Assembly: GCF_000022905.1 (NCBI RefSeq)
Contig: NC_012590.1
Location: 1,116,001 to 1,180,000, forward strand
DNA length: 64,000 bases
Reading direction: 5' to 3'
DNA from: Corynebacterium aurimucosum ATCC 700975
GTDB lineage: Bacteria; Actinomycetota; Actinomycetes; Mycobacteriales; Mycobacteriaceae
Of this stretch, positions 44,662-54,710 are shown one piece after another (within the stretch, counting starts at the first letter, position 1; the number at the start of each line of letters is the position of its first letter). The notes under the pieces are model-generated. The model was not told where the DNA came from. It saw only the letters and a list, made by a program, of their open reading frames with translations, and searched no databases. The translations under genes were made by a program, and so were the position numbers.

Positions 44662-45446
44662 TAGAGCATCTTCTCCTTGGAGTAGGCCGCAGAGGTAGGA
44701 GTCCACGGGTGTTCCTTGGTGGAGGCGAGGATTTCCGCCAAGTGGATAGCGCGAACACCGGAGCGCTGGCGAGCCAGAGCGCCACCGATGTTCATCAGGC
44801 AGGAGGAGTCACCGCCGGTGACGTACTCGGCCTCGGTTTCGCGGATGTGGCGGGTCTTGTCACCAACCATCGCTGCGGAAACCTCGGCATTCTTAAGGGC
44901 GAAGGTGCCACCGAAACCACAGCACTCTTCCGCATTAGGCAGCGGGGCGAGGTCGATTCCTTCGACCTCCTTAAGGAGCTGGTACGGGCGGTCACCCAAC
45001 TTGAGAAAGCGCAGGCCGTGGCAGGAGGGGTGGTAGGTCACGCGGTGCGGGAAGAAGGCGCCGACGTTGGTGACCCCGGCGACGTCGACAAGAAACTCCG
45101 GCAGATCCAAAGTCTTGCCGGCTGCCTTCTTGGCGCCGTCCACATCGGCGGAGGTACCGAAACGATCAGCGATCATCTCGTGCTGCTCGCGCACGGCGCC
45201 CACGCAGGAGCCGGAGGCGGAGACCACGTAGTCGATGGAGGGGTCGGCAAAGGCGTCCGCGTAGGTGCGGATCATGCCCAAGGTCTGCTCCTGGTAGCCG
45301 GTGTTGATGTGCATCTGGCCGCAGCAGGTTTGCTCTTCTGGGAAAACGACGTCGTAGCCCAAGCGAGAGAGAATGAGGGCCGTGGCCTTATGGGCATCGG
45401 GGAAGAGTGAATCACCGATGCAAGTGGAAAATAATGCTATTCGCAT
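44661..45446 (-). CDS. lutA: lactate utilization protein LutA (CCG-domain)
   Basis: 261 aa, first gene of lutABC. Two cysteine-rich CCG domains are visible through EEQTCCGQMHINTGY and NAEECCGFGGTFALK; such domains bind the iron-sulfur cluster or substrate in heterodisulfide-reductase-like proteins. The ATG at 45446 is preceded by AAGGAG; an in-frame start 51 nt upstream lacks a ribosome site. Its promoter region ends just before the 883-bp duplication. Confidence 0.94.
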   Translation of the reverse strand: MRIALFSTCIGDSLFPDAHKATALILSRLGYDVVFPEEQTCCGQMHINTGYQEQTLGMIRTYADAFADPSIDYVVSASGSCVGAVREQHEMIADRFGTSADVDGAKKAAGKTLDLPEFLVDVAGVTNVGAFFPHRVTYHPSCHGLRFLKLGDRPYQLLKEVEGIDLAPLPNAEECCGFGGTFALKNAEVSAAMVGDKTRHIRETEAEYVTGGDSSCLMNIGGALARQRSGVRAIHLAEILASTKEHPWTPTSAAYSKEKML

Positions 45447-45629
45447 TCGCGTGTGCTCCTTAGTCTGCCTCTTTGCGGCTTGTCCTGTGCTTGGCACAGC
45501 GATGTTGTACTCGGATGCGGGCTATCAGGACAGTCGCAGTGGGCATTTTTCGAGTTTGTATCTTTGAGCCTACCGCCCAAAACTCACATTATCGAGACGG
45601 GATTAGCCCTCTTACCTGGCGTTTTATCG

Positions 45630-45643
45630 CAACACTAATGTTG
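45630..45643. promoter_or_regulatory. palindrome CAACACTAATGTTG upstream of lutA, candidate operator
   Basis: 5-bp arms around CTAA, about 190 bp before lutA. A GATAAT hexamer downstream towards lutA could be a -10 element. Lactate operons in corynebacteria are repressed by a GntR-type regulator (LldR), but this sequence does not clearly match its reported motif. Confidence 0.3.
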
Positions 45644-45693
45644 TGAAATTCCTTACGTGCAGAGATGAAGCGGTTACAAAACGTGGGCACGCG

Positions 45694-45736
45694 AAAACCC
45701 CCAGACGTGGCGAGCAAAGTGCCCGATTCTGGGGGT
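45694..45736 (-). terminator. lctP terminator (left copy of the duplication)
   Basis: ACCCCCAGA pairs with TCTGGGGGT across a loop of about 21 nt; on the minus strand the stem is followed by TTTTCGCG. An identical copy lies at 48250-48292, behind the intact lctP. Confidence 0.7.
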
Positions 45737-45759
45737 AGATGGCGCTGAGGGTTGAGAAC

Positions 45760-46535
45760 TTAAGGAACCAGGAAGCCCAGCACGTTGCTCATGAGGAAGA
45801 CGATGACGCACACGACGGCGAGGAAAGCTACGGAGTAACCCACGACGGCCTTGAAGATGCGGGATTCCTCGCCCTCCATCTGGACGGCGGTGGCGGCGAT
45901 GGCCAGCGACTGCGGGGAGATCATCTTGCCCACAACGCCACCGGAGGTATTGGCCGCCAGCATGAGGTCCGGGTTAACACCGATGCGCTCAGCTGCGGTG
46001 ACCTGGAGGTTGGCAAAGAGCGCGTTGGCGGAGGTATCCGAGCCGGTCACCGCGGTGCCGATCCAGCCCAGGACGGGGGAGAAGAGCGCGAAGATGCCGC
46101 CCACGGACGCCACGAACTGGCCGATGGAGATGGTCTGGCCGGAGTAGTTCATGGTGTAGGCCAGCGCCAGGACCAGGATGATGGTCAGGGCGGAGAACTT
46201 CATGCGGGAAATAACCTCGCCGAACTTAGCCAGCGGTGCTGATGCTTCCAGCTTGTAGCGGCCGTTCTCGTTGAAGGACATGTAGATAACAGCCACGATG
46301 ATGCCGGAAATTAGCAGCAGGGTTCCTGGGTTGCCCAGCACGTTGAACGTGAACGCGGTGTCCATGGCTTGGCCTTCGGCGTCGAAGACGGTGCCGTCGA
46401 GAAGCGGCCAGGCAACGTCGAGCTGCAGGAAGCCGAAGATGGCCGGCCACGCGGTGGCGATGGCGAAGACAGCGGTGACCACGGCATAGGGCAGCAGGGC
46501 CATCCAAATGCGGCTGCCGTTGAGGTCCGTGACTT
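45760..46535 (-). pseudogene. lctP: 3' fragment of lactate permease gene (duplicated by IS insertion)
   Basis: Encodes the C-terminal 258 residues of the permease, identical to the intact gene at 48316-49968. It has no start region of its own: its 5' edge abuts the IS. It is a by-product of the long target duplication, not a decayed paralogue. Any product would be a partial membrane protein. Confidence 0.93.
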
Positions 46536-48208
46536 CCTGACTTAGGTCATGGGTGGGTGAGTAACGTCACTCTTGACACTGTTACCTGTTGGTTTTCGTC
46601 GGTGGGGAGGAATTTTTCCGCACTAAGTGGGTAGTGCCGGGGGTGTTCAGTAGTCTGATTTTTGTGAGTCCTTATATTCGCACTGTCAAGACCGCTTCTG
46701 GGGCGATGGCGGTGCAGGTGGTGTTCTCTGAACGCAAAGGTGCCAAAAGGATGAAGCATATCGGCTCAGCGCATTCAGAGTCTGAGCTTGCGCTTTTGCG
46801 GGCTGAAGCTCAACGCATCGTCGATGGTGACCAACTCGCATTGGACTTCGGCGAGGTAGAACACATCCCACCGGCAACGGGCAGCGTTTGCCACCCGCTG
46901 CCGGTAGTCGGTCAGCGGGCCGGATACTTGCTGGACTGTATTGATGCGTGTTTCAACGAGTTAGGTCTTGCTGTAGCAAGCGGTGATGATCAGGTGTTTC
47001 GGGATCTGGTGCGTGCCCGGATTATCAATCCCGGCTCAAAGCTGGATTCCATCGAGACTCTTGCCGAGGTTGGCATCACCAGCGCAGCTACCGCACCATC
47101 CAGAGGCGTCTTTCCTCCTTCGCTACCGAATCGTTCGGGGAGATACTAACCCAAGCGTTGGCCCATCATGCAGGTATCGGGCCAGGCGCATTCATCTTGT
47201 ACGACGTGACCACCTTGTACTTTGAAACCGATACTCCTGATGAGCTTCGCAAACCTGGTTTTTCCAAAGAGCGCCGCCTCGAGCCACAAATCCTTGTCGG
47301 GCTGCTTACTGATGCCACTGGTTTTCCACTACATGTTGGAGCGTTTGCCGGAAACTCGGCAGAAACCCACACGATGCTACCGATGATCACACGGTTCCAA
47401 GAGGCCTACCAACTCGATGAAGTCACCGTCGTTGCTGATGCAGGCATGTTCTCCGCAGCGAACAAACAAGCATTGATAGATGCAGGGCTGCACTACATCT
47501 TGTCGGTGAAAACCCCCACCGTGCCTGAGGTGATCGAAACCTGGCGGCGGGAAAACCCCGGTGACGACTACACCCACGGCCAGATCTGGACACAAGCCTC
47601 GGCAAGCGATGGGCGCAAACACACAACCCCGAATACGGTGACCCACTTCCAGTACTCCCATGATCGGGCTAGGCGCAGCCTGCGCGGAATCAAAGAGCAA
47701 GTCGCAAAAGCCAAACGCGCTGTTGACGGCGATATCGCAATCAAGCGCAACCGCTATATCGATCTTTCCGCCCCAAACAAGAAGGTCAACTACGCTCTTG
47801 CTGCCAAACACCGAGCCCTAGCCGGAATTAAAGGCTATGAAACCGACCTGACCGCTCTCCCCGCTAGTGAGGTTATCGGGCATTACCGCAGGCTGTTCAA
47901 CATTGAAAAGTCGTTTCGGATGTCGAAATCAGACCTGAAAGCACGCCCAATCTACGCCAGGAAACAAGACTCGATCACTGCACATCTCCATATTGTGATG
48001 GCAGCACTAGCCGTGGCCCACCTGATGGAGACCCGCAGTGGTCAATCCATCAAACGCCTCGTGAGAACACTCAAGAAATACCGCAGCTTTCAACTCGTCG
48101 TTGGCGGCGAAACCATTCACGCCGCCGTACCACTCCCGCCCGACCTCACCGCCACCATCCAAGCAATCACCGGCCGCGAACTTCCGCACTAAATTGGCCT
48201 AAGTCAGG
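46536..48208 (+). mobile_element. IS1634-like insertion sequence, copy 2 (transposase frameshifted)
   Basis: 1673 bp, one base shorter than copy 1, with the same ends CCTGACTTAGG and CCTAAGTCAGG. Scattered substitutions relative to copy 1 are densest in the second half, so the two copies are not a very recent duplication of each other. Flanked by the 883-bp direct repeat. Confidence 0.95.
46664..48192 (+). pseudogene. frameshifted IS1634-like transposase
   Basis: Compared with copy 1, one A is missing near 47085 (AGCGCAGCTACC instead of AGCGCAAGCTACC). The first frame then stops at 47149 after about 160 correct residues, and the remaining 340 residues continue in another frame from 47158. 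All three catalytic acids are in the second piece. Members of this family use a single reading frame, so this is inactivation rather than programmed frameshifting. Confidence 0.88.
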
Positions 48209-49091
48209 TTACGTGCAGAGATGAAGCGGTTACAAAACGTGGGCACGCGAAAACCCCCAGACGTGGCGAGCAAAGTGCCCGATTCTGGGGGTAGATGGCG
48301 CTGAGGGTTGAGAACTTAAGGAACCAGGAAGCCCAGCACGTTGCTCATGAGGAAGACGATGACGCACACGACGGCGAGGAAAGCTACGGAGTAACCCACG
48401 ACGGCCTTGAAGATGCGGGATTCCTCGCCCTCCATCTGGACGGCGGTGGCGGCGATGGCCAGCGACTGCGGGGAGATCATCTTGCCCACAACGCCACCGG
48501 AGGTATTGGCCGCCAGCATGAGGTCCGGGTTAACACCGATGCGCTCAGCTGCGGTGACCTGGAGGTTGGCAAAGAGCGCGTTGGCGGAGGTATCCGAGCC
48601 GGTCACCGCGGTGCCGATCCAGCCCAGGACGGGGGAGAAGAGCGCGAAGATGCCGCCCACGGACGCCACGAACTGGCCGATGGAGATGGTCTGGCCGGAG
48701 TAGTTCATGGTGTAGGCCAGCGCCAGGACCAGGATGATGGTCAGGGCGGAGAACTTCATGCGGGAAATAACCTCGCCGAACTTAGCCAGCGGTGCTGATG
48801 CTTCCAGCTTGTAGCGGCCGTTCTCGTTGAAGGACATGTAGATAACAGCCACGATGATGCCGGAAATTAGCAGCAGGGTTCCTGGGTTGCCCAGCACGTT
48901 GAACGTGAACGCGGTGTCCATGGCTTGGCCTTCGGCGTCGAAGACGGTGCCGTCGAGAAGCGGCCAGGCAACGTCGAGCTGCAGGAAGCCGAAGATGGCC
49001 GGCCACGCGGTGGCGATGGCGAAGACAGCGGTGACCACGGCATAGGGCAGCAGGGCCATCCAAATGCGGCTGCCGTTGAGGTCCGTGACTT
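48209..49091. repeat. 883-bp target-site duplication, right copy (IS copy 2)
   Basis: Matches 45653-46535 in order and length (offset 2556 bp throughout). In this copy the sequence continues past 49091 into the rest of lctP. It includes the second terminator copy at 48250-48292. Confidence 0.95.
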
Positions 49092-49968
49092 CTTCCTGGG
49101 CGGGCAGTTCCATGCGCTCGCGCAGGCTGTCGACACCCTTGGGCTTCCACACACGCAGGAAGATAAAGCCGGCGCCGAGGGAGACGATGCAGGCCACGAC
49201 GTTGGTGAGCTGGTAGGCGAAGAAGGTGGCCGCGGCCCACTGGGCAATGGCGAAGGAAATGCCGATGACGGCGGCGGCGGGGCCGGCTTCCTTAACACCG
49301 CGCATGCCGTCGAGGATGAAGAGGATAAAGAAAGGCACGACGGCGGCGATAAGCAGAACCTGCAGGGAAATCAGTCCGGCGATATCAGCGGTCTGTTCGG
49401 CGGTACGGCCGCCCACGGAGCCTGCGGTGGTCACCGGGATGCCCACCGCACCGAAGGCCACGGGCGCGGTGTTGGCGATGAGCACGGTGGTGGCTGCCTT
49501 GAGAGGTTTGACACCCAGCGCCAGGATCATGGTTGCCGTGATCGCCACGGGGGCACCGAAGCCGGCGAGGGCCTCCAAGAGTCCGCCGAAGCAGAAAGCG
49601 ATGAGGATGGCCTGGATGCGGATATCGCCATCGCCCAAGAGGTCAAAGGTCTTGCGCAGGTCATTGAAGCGGCCAGAAGCCACGGTGACCTCGTAGAACC
49701 AAATGGCAGTAATGATCACCCAGACGATGGGGAAGAGGCCGAAGAGCCCGCCGCGCATCGCGGAGGACAAAGCCATACCGGTTGGCATGCCCATGCCAAA
49801 AATGGCGATGAGAACCGCGACGAGAAGCGCTACCGCACCCGAGGTGTGGGCGCGGGCCTTGAGCCCCAAGAGCATGATGAAGAACGCGATGAGCGGCAGC
49901 GTGGACACCAGCGCGGTGAGCCCGACGTTGCCAGCAATGGCGTCGGTGGTGATGTTGAAGGTTGACAT
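48316..49968 (-). CDS. lctP: L-lactate permease
   Basis: 550 aa with about 12-14 membrane segments, LctP/LldP family; imports lactate for LutABC. Family stretches include GLLEALAGFGAPVAITATMIL and LGWIGTAVTGSDTSANALFANLQV. The ATG at 49968 (MSTFNITTDAIAGNVGLTAL) is chosen over an in-frame start 60 nt upstream. The gene is complete although an IS has inserted within its coding sequence, because the target duplication restored the 3' end. The lutABC operon lies downstream in the same direction, now 2.9 kb away. Confidence 0.93.
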   Translation of the reverse strand: MSTFNITTDAIAGNVGLTALVSTLPLIAFFIMLLGLKARAHTSGAVALLVAVLIAIFGMGMPTGMALSSAMRGGLFGLFPIVWVIITAIWFYEVTVASGRFNDLRKTFDLLGDGDIRIQAILIAFCFGGLLEALAGFGAPVAITATMILALGVKPLKAATTVLIANTAPVAFGAVGIPVTTAGSVGGRTAEQTADIAGLISLQVLLIAAVVPFFILFILDGMRGVKEAGPAAAVIGISFAIAQWAAATFFAYQLTNVVACIVSLGAGFIFLRVWKPKGVDSLRERMELPAQEEVTDLNGSRIWMALLPYAVVTAVFAIATAWPAIFGFLQLDVAWPLLDGTVFDAEGQAMDTAFTFNVLGNPGTLLLISGIIVAVIYMSFNENGRYKLEASAPLAKFGEVISRMKFSALTIILVLALAYTMNYSGQTISIGQFVASVGGIFALFSPVLGWIGTAVTGSDTSANALFANLQVTAAERIGVNPDLMLAANTSGGVVGKMISPQSLAIAATAVQMEGEESRIFKAVVGYSVAFLAVVCVIVFLMSNVLGFLVP

Positions 49969-50019
49969 AAAGCTCAATTCCAGTTGGCTCCCGCTGGCGT
50001 CTTTGTGGAGATCCCTAGG

Positions 50020-50073
50020 ATGCGGCACCGCATGTTTCGGCCGAGCGAGAGGGTGAAAGGTTGAATCGATTCA
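50020..50073. promoter_or_regulatory. two palindromes in the lctP-argS divergent region
   Basis: ATGCGGCACCGCAT (50020-50033) and the perfect 12-bp palindrome TGAATCGATTCA (50062-50073) lie 52 and 94 bp upstream of lctP. The second is the more convincing operator candidate. The regulator is unknown. Confidence 0.4.
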
Positions 50074-50204
50074 GATAACGCCTTTTAGGGTAGAACTTGG
50101 TGCTTCGCTGTGCTGCATTGTTCACCCGATGGGGGTGAGTGACCTTGCTAACGTCTGAGACCTGATAGCGCCTCCCAGCGGCGGAGACGATAGACTTTGG
50201 CCCT

Positions 50205-51866
50205 ATGAATCCTGAAGATCTTTCCGTCCTGATCAAGAACACCGCCGCCGCCGTGCTCACCGAGCATGAGCTGGATGCCTCCGTCCTGCCAGAGACCGTG
50301 ACCGTGGAGCGCCCGCGCAACCCGGAGCACGGCGATTACGCCACCAACCTGGCCCTCCAGGTGGCCAAGAAGGCCGGCGCCCAGCCCCGCGAGCTGGCGC
50401 AGTGGTTGGCGGATGCCCTCGCCGGCAACGACGCCATCGATGAGGCCTCCATTGCGGGCCCGGGATTCCTTAATATTCGCCTCGCTGCCGCGGCGCAGGG
50501 CGCCATCGTGGCCCAGGTACTCAATGCCGGCGCAGACTTCGGCAGCAACACCACTTACCAGGGCAAGAAGATCAACCTCGAGTTCGTCTCCGCGAACCCG
50601 ACTGGCCCGATTCACCTGGGTGGCACCCGCTGGGCCGCCGTGGGTGACTCGCTGGGCCGCGTGCTCGAAGCCTCTGGCGCGGAAGTGACCCGCGAGTATT
50701 ACTTCAACGATCACGGCGGACAGATCGACCGCTTCGCTCGTTCCCTCGTGGCTGCCGCCAAGGGCGAGCCCACCCCGGAGGACGGCTATGGCGGTGGTTA
50801 CATCAAGGAGATCGCACAGGGCGTGCTCGAGCAGAACCCGGGCGCCCTCGATGGCAGCGATGCTGAGGTCCAGGAGGCCTTCCGCTCGGCGGGCGTGGAG
50901 ATGATGTTTGCCCAGATCAAGGAGTCCCTCCACGAGTTTGGCGTGGACTTCGACGTCTACTTCCACGAGAATTCCCTCTTCGAGTCCGGCGCGGTGGAGA
51001 AGTCCATCCAGAAGCTCAAGGACAACGGCAAGCTCTACGAAGCCGAGGGTGCATGGTGGCTGAAGTCCACCGAGTACGGCGATGACAAGGACCGCGTGGT
51101 CATCAAATCCGATGGCAACGCCGCCTACATCGCCGGCGATATCGCCTACGTGGCCGATAAGTTTGACCGCGGCCACGACCTGGCCATCTATATGCTGGGC
51201 GCGGACCACCACGGCTACATCGCCCGCTTGCGTGCCTCGGCCCAGGCTTTGGGCTATGACCCGGACGCCGTCGAGGTGCTCATCGGCCAGATGGTGAACC
51301 TGGTCCGCGACGGTAAGGCGGTCAAGATGTCCAAGCGCGCGGGTACCGTTATCACCTTGGATGACCTCGTCGAGGCCATCGGTGTGGACGGGGCGCGCTA
51401 CTCGCTGGTGCGCTCCTCTGTGGACTCCAGCCTGGACATCGACTTGGGCCTGTGGGCCTCCCAGTCGGCTGATAACCCGGTCTACTACGTGCAGTACGGC
51501 CACGCCCGTATCTGCTCCATCCTGCGCAAGGCAGCAGAGCTGGGCTTCGATACCGCCGCGCTTGCCGACGCCCCCCTCGACCTCCTCACCCACGACAAGG
51601 AGGGCGATCTCATCCGCACCCTGGGCGAGTTCCCGGAGGTTGTGGCCACCGCCGCCACGCTGCGCGAACCGCACCGCATCGCGCGCTATGCCGAGGAGCT
51701 TGCCGCCGTGTTCCACCGCTTCTATGACCAGTGCCAAGTGCTGCCAAAGGCTGGTGAAGAGACCGAGCCGATTCACTCCGCGCGCCTCGCCCTGGCCAGC
51801 GCCACCCGCCAGGTCATGTCCAATGCCTTGACCACGGTCGGGGTTAGTGCACCGGAGAAGATGTAA
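50205..51866 (+). CDS. argS: arginyl-tRNA synthetase
   Basis: 553 aa, class I synthetase. The HIGH-type motif is PTGPIHLGG (within [19 protein letters not shown]), and the KMSKS equivalent is KMSKRAGTV. The N-terminal Add1 domain (about 1-110) and the C-terminal DALR domain with its RARLAL-like end ([14 protein letters not shown]) are complete. It charges tRNA-Arg, one species of which is encoded at 40618-40691. argS followed by lysA is the standard corynebacterial order; lysA starts 13 bp later. Confidence 0.97.
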   Translation: MNPEDLSVLIKNTAAAVLTEHELDASVLPETVTVERPRNPEHGDYATNLALQVAKKAGAQPRELAQWLADALAGNDAIDEASIAGPGFLNIRLAAAAQGAIVAQVLNAGADFGSNTTYQGKKINLEFVSANPTGPIHLGGTRWAAVGDSLGRVLEASGAEVTREYYFNDHGGQIDRFARSLVAAAKGEPTPEDGYGGGYIKEIAQGVLEQNPGALDGSDAEVQEAFRSAGVEMMFAQIKESLHEFGVDFDVYFHENSLFESGAVEKSIQKLKDNGKLYEAEGAWWLKSTEYGDDKDRVVIKSDGNAAYIAGDIAYVADKFDRGHDLAIYMLGADHHGYIARLRASAQALGYDPDAVEVLIGQMVNLVRDGKAVKMSKRAGTVITLDDLVEAIGVDGARYSLVRSSVDSSLDIDLGLWASQSADNPVYYVQYGHARICSILRKAAELGFDTAALADAPLDLLTHDKEGDLIRTLGEFPEVVATAATLREPHRIARYAEELAAVFHRFYDQCQVLPKAGEETEPIHSARLALASATRQVMSNALTTVGVSAPEKM

Positions 51867-51878
51867 GACAAGGTATCG

Positions 51879-53216
51879 ATGACTGATTTCAATTCTCTTC
51901 CGGCCCACGTGTGGCCGCGCAACGCCGCTCGCGGATCCGATGGCGTGGTCTCGATCGGCGGTGTTTCCCTGACCGAGCTGGCCGAAGAATACGGCACCCC
52001 GCTCTATGTTTTCGATGAGCAGGACTTCCGCTCGCGCTGCCGGGACATGGCCCAGGCCTTCGGCGGCCCTGATCACGTGCACTATGCCTCCAAGGCTTTC
52101 ATTACCAAGCGCATCGTGCGCTGGGTAGATGAGGAGGGCTTGTGCCTCGACGTGGCCTCCCTCAATGAGGCCAAGCTGGCGCTCGCCGCGGACTTCCCGC
52201 CCGAGCGCATGACCGCGCATGGCAATAACAAGGAAGACGAGTATCTCGAGCTGTGCGTTAACGAGGGGATTGGCCATGTGGTGCTGGATAACGCGGAGGA
52301 GCTCTCGCGCCTCAACAGCATCGCTGCGGCCGCCGGCCGTGTGCAGCCGGTGATGATTCGCGTGAAGCCTGGCGTGGATGCCCATACGCACGAGTTCATC
52401 GCCACGGCTCACGAGGATCAAAAGTTCGGCATTTCCCTGTCCACCGGCGCCGCCTTCGAGGTCGCTCGCACGGTGCTGGAATCCGCGAACCTTAAGCTCG
52501 TGGGCTTGCACTGCCACGTGGGCTCCTCAGTGTTTAACGCCGATGGCTTCAAGCTGGCAGCCGAGCGCGTGCTGAGCCTGTACAAGCGCATCCACTCCGA
52601 GCTCGGCGTTGCCCTCGAGGAGCTGGACTTGGGCGGCGGCTTCGGCATTCCCTACATGGAATACGAGGAAGCCCTCGACGTCGCCACGCTGGCCAAGGAC
52701 CTGCTCGACGCCGTGGAGCGCACCGCTACTGAGCTTGGCATCAAGCCGCCTTTCGTGTTGGTGGAGCCCGGCCGCTCGCTGGTGGGTGCCTCCGCGGTCA
52801 CCGTCTACCGCGTGGGCACGGTCAAGGACGTGGAGACCGGCAAGGCGGATCTGCCGATGCGCCGCTACCTCTCCGTAGACGGCGGTATGTCCGATAACAT
52901 CCGGCCGGCGCTCTATGGCTCGGAGTACGACGTGCGCGTGGTCAACCGCCGCACCCAGGGCGAGCCGGTGGATTCGCGCATCGTGGGCTTCCACTGCGAG
53001 TCCGGTGACATTCTGGTCAACGAGCGCCGTTTCCCCTCGGATATCACTACCGGTGATCTCCTCGCTTTCGCCACCACCGGCGCCTACCAGTACATGATGG
53101 CCTCGCGCTATAACGGCGCTTTGCGCCCGGCGGTAGTTTCCGTGCGTGACGGCAAAGCCTCGCTCATGCTGCGCCGGGAAACGATGGAGGACTTGCTGGC
53201 GTTGGACGTCGACTAG
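51879..53216 (+). CDS. lysA: diaminopimelate decarboxylase
   Basis: Last step of lysine synthesis: decarboxylates meso-diaminopimelate using PLP. 445 aa, alanine racemase-like barrel. K72 in HYASKAF is the PLP-binding lysine; the glycine loop GGGFGIPY and the [13 protein letters not shown] stretch bind phosphate. HCESGDILV holds the cysteine that acts at the dimer interface. Co-transcribed with argS, and closed by a terminator before hom. Confidence 0.96.
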   Translation: MTDFNSLPAHVWPRNAARGSDGVVSIGGVSLTELAEEYGTPLYVFDEQDFRSRCRDMAQAFGGPDHVHYASKAFITKRIVRWVDEEGLCLDVASLNEAKLALAADFPPERMTAHGNNKEDEYLELCVNEGIGHVVLDNAEELSRLNSIAAAAGRVQPVMIRVKPGVDAHTHEFIATAHEDQKFGISLSTGAAFEVARTVLESANLKLVGLHCHVGSSVFNADGFKLAAERVLSLYKRIHSELGVALEELDLGGGFGIPYMEYEEALDVATLAKDLLDAVERTATELGIKPPFVLVEPGRSLVGASAVTVYRVGTVKDVETGKADLPMRRYLSVDGGMSDNIRPALYGSEYDVRVVNRRTQGEPVDSRIVGFHCESGDILVNERRFPSDITTGDLLAFATTGAYQYMMASRYNGALRPAVVSVRDGKASLMLRRETMEDLLALDVD

Positions 53217-53257
53217 CGCGGCGTTGCCACAGCTCACCGCATTTTATTCACAAAGAC

Positions 53258-53290
53258 ATGGCCGGTCGCACGTTGTGCCGGCCATTTTGT
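53258..53290 (+). terminator. terminator after lysA
   Basis: ATGGCCGG / CCGGCCAT stem with a 12-nt loop followed by TTTGT. Confidence 0.8.
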
Positions 53291-53297
53291 ATAGAAA

Positions 53298-53319
53298 TAG
53301 ACAGCTCGTTCTGTATAGT
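53298..53319 (+). promoter_or_regulatory. hom promoter with possible McbR-type operator
   Basis: TATAGT (53314-53319) is a good -10 hexamer. Directly upstream, TAGAC-N6-TTCTG partly fits the McbR operator consensus TAGAC-N6-GTCTA (left arm exact, right arm 3 of 5), and hom is a known McbR target in C. glutamicum. No good -35 element is seen. Confidence 0.4.
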
Positions 53320-53367
53320 GATGGGCTAGCACGTAAGAATTTTTCGCAATTTCAACAAGGGGACACC

Positions 53368-54693
53368 ATGACGACGACGAACCGTAGCAAGAAGCCCGAA
53401 GGCGAACCCGTAGGAATCGCGCTGCTTGGATTTGGCACCGTGGGCGCTGAGGTTTTCCGCCTCGTGCAGGAGAACGCTGACGCTTTTGCGCACCGCATCG
53501 GCGGCCCCGTGGAGATCCGCGGCGTCGCCGTGCACAACAAGAACAAGCTGCGCCCAGGCGTGCCAGAGGAGCTGCTGACCGACTACGCCAAGGCGCTTGT
53601 CCTGCGCGATGATATCGACCTCGTCGTCGAGGTCATCGGCGGCATTGATTTCCCACGCGAGCTCGTTCTCGCAGCCCTCAATGCCGGCAAGTCCGTGGTC
53701 ACCGCCAACAAGGCACTTGTTGCCGCACACGCGGATGAGCTCGCTGAGGCCGCCGACCGCGCCGACGTTGACCTGTACTTCGAGGCCGCCGTGGCTGCCG
53801 CCATCCCGGTCGTCGGCATGCTGCGCCGTTCCCTGGCCGGTGACAAGATCCAGCGCATCTCCGGAATCGTCAACGGCACCACGAACTTCATCCTGGACGC
53901 CATGGAATCCACCGGTGCCTCCTATGAGGACGCACTGGCTGAGGCCACGCGCCTGGGCTACGCCGAGGCCGATCCCACCGCTGACGTGGAGGGCCACGAC
54001 GCCGCCTCCAAGGCTGCCATCCTGGCGTCCTTGGGCTTCTATACCCGCCTGACCTTCGACGATGTCTACTGCGAGGGTATTTCCAAGATCACCGCCGATG
54101 ACATCACGGCCGCCAACCAGGCTGGCTACTCCATCAAGCTTCTCGCCATCTGTGAGCGCCTCGTGGACGAGGAGACCGGTGCGGAATCCGTCAACGCCCG
54201 CGTGCACCCGACGCTGGTTCCGAAGGAGCACCCGCTGGCTTCGGTCAGCCAGTCCTACAACGCCATCTTCGTTGAAGCGGAGGCCGCTGGCTCTCTGATG
54301 TTCTACGGCAATGGTGCCGGCGGTAACCCCACGGCATCCGCTGTGCTGGGTGATGTCATCGGTGCGGCACGCAACATTGTCCACGGCGGCCGTGCGCCGG
54401 GGGAGAACACCTACGCCAACCTACCTATTGCGGAGTTCGGAGAAGTGGAAACTCGTTATCACGTCGACATGGAAGTTGAAGACCGCACCGGCGTGCTCTC
54501 CGCCATTTCCGGTGTCTTTGCCCGCCATGGGGTCTCCCTGCGCACCGTGCGCCAGGAAGACGGCGATGCCACCGCTCGCCTCATCGTGGTCACCCACGCG
54601 GCGAAGGAAGCGGTGCTTGAGGATATCGTCGCTGCCCTCGGCGAGCTCGATGAGGTCAAGGCTGTCCACTCCGTCATCCGCCTCGGCGTCTAA
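53368..54693 (+). CDS. hom: homoserine dehydrogenase
   Basis: 441 aa. Reduces aspartate semialdehyde to homoserine, the branch point to threonine and methionine. NAD(P)-binding GFGTVG is near residue 19; the catalytic core includes [11 protein letters not shown] and the [19 protein letters not shown] stretch ([21 protein letters not shown]). The C-terminal ACT domain (about 355-441, [26 protein letters not shown]) is the site of threonine feedback control in corynebacteria. ATG 53368 follows CAAGGGGACACC. thrB starts 17 bp downstream. Confidence 0.96.
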   Translation: MTTTNRSKKPEGEPVGIALLGFGTVGAEVFRLVQENADAFAHRIGGPVEIRGVAVHNKNKLRPGVPEELLTDYAKALVLRDDIDLVVEVIGGIDFPRELVLAALNAGKSVVTANKALVAAHADELAEAADRADVDLYFEAAVAAAIPVVGMLRRSLAGDKIQRISGIVNGTTNFILDAMESTGASYEDALAEATRLGYAEADPTADVEGHDAASKAAILASLGFYTRLTFDDVYCEGISKITADDITAANQAGYSIKLLAICERLVDEETGAESVNARVHPTLVPKEHPLASVSQSYNAIFVEAEAAGSLMFYGNGAGGNPTASAVLGDVIGAARNIVHGGRAPGENTYANLPIAEFGEVETRYHVDMEVEDRTGVLSAISGVFARHGVSLRTVRQEDGDATARLIVVTHAAKEAVLEDIVAALGELDEVKAVHSVIRLGV

Positions 54694-54710
54694 GGGTTTT
54701 AGGTACAACA

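Larger units (their letters stand above)
45653..46535. repeat. 883-bp target-site duplication, left copy (IS copy 2)
   Basis: Direct repeat of 48209-49091; the stretches I compared are identical, and predicted protein segments match exactly. It begins with TTACGTGCAGAG and ends with GTCCGTGACTT against the IS end. It carries the last 258 codons of lctP, the stop and the terminator. Confidence 0.95.

Noticed and set aside
45760..46535. A second, shorter lactate permease paralogue
   Set aside because: Its sequence matches the intact gene and its edges coincide with the IS and the target duplication, so it is a duplication fragment.
47080..47160. Programmed frameshift in the second transposase copy
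   Set aside because: Copy 1 of the same element reads through in one frame and the difference is a single missing A; no slippery heptamer or structure specific to copy 2 is seen.
50148..52517. 789-codon minus-strand frame spanning argS and lysA
   Set aside because: Antisense to two unmistakable genes, without domain motifs or a ribosome site.
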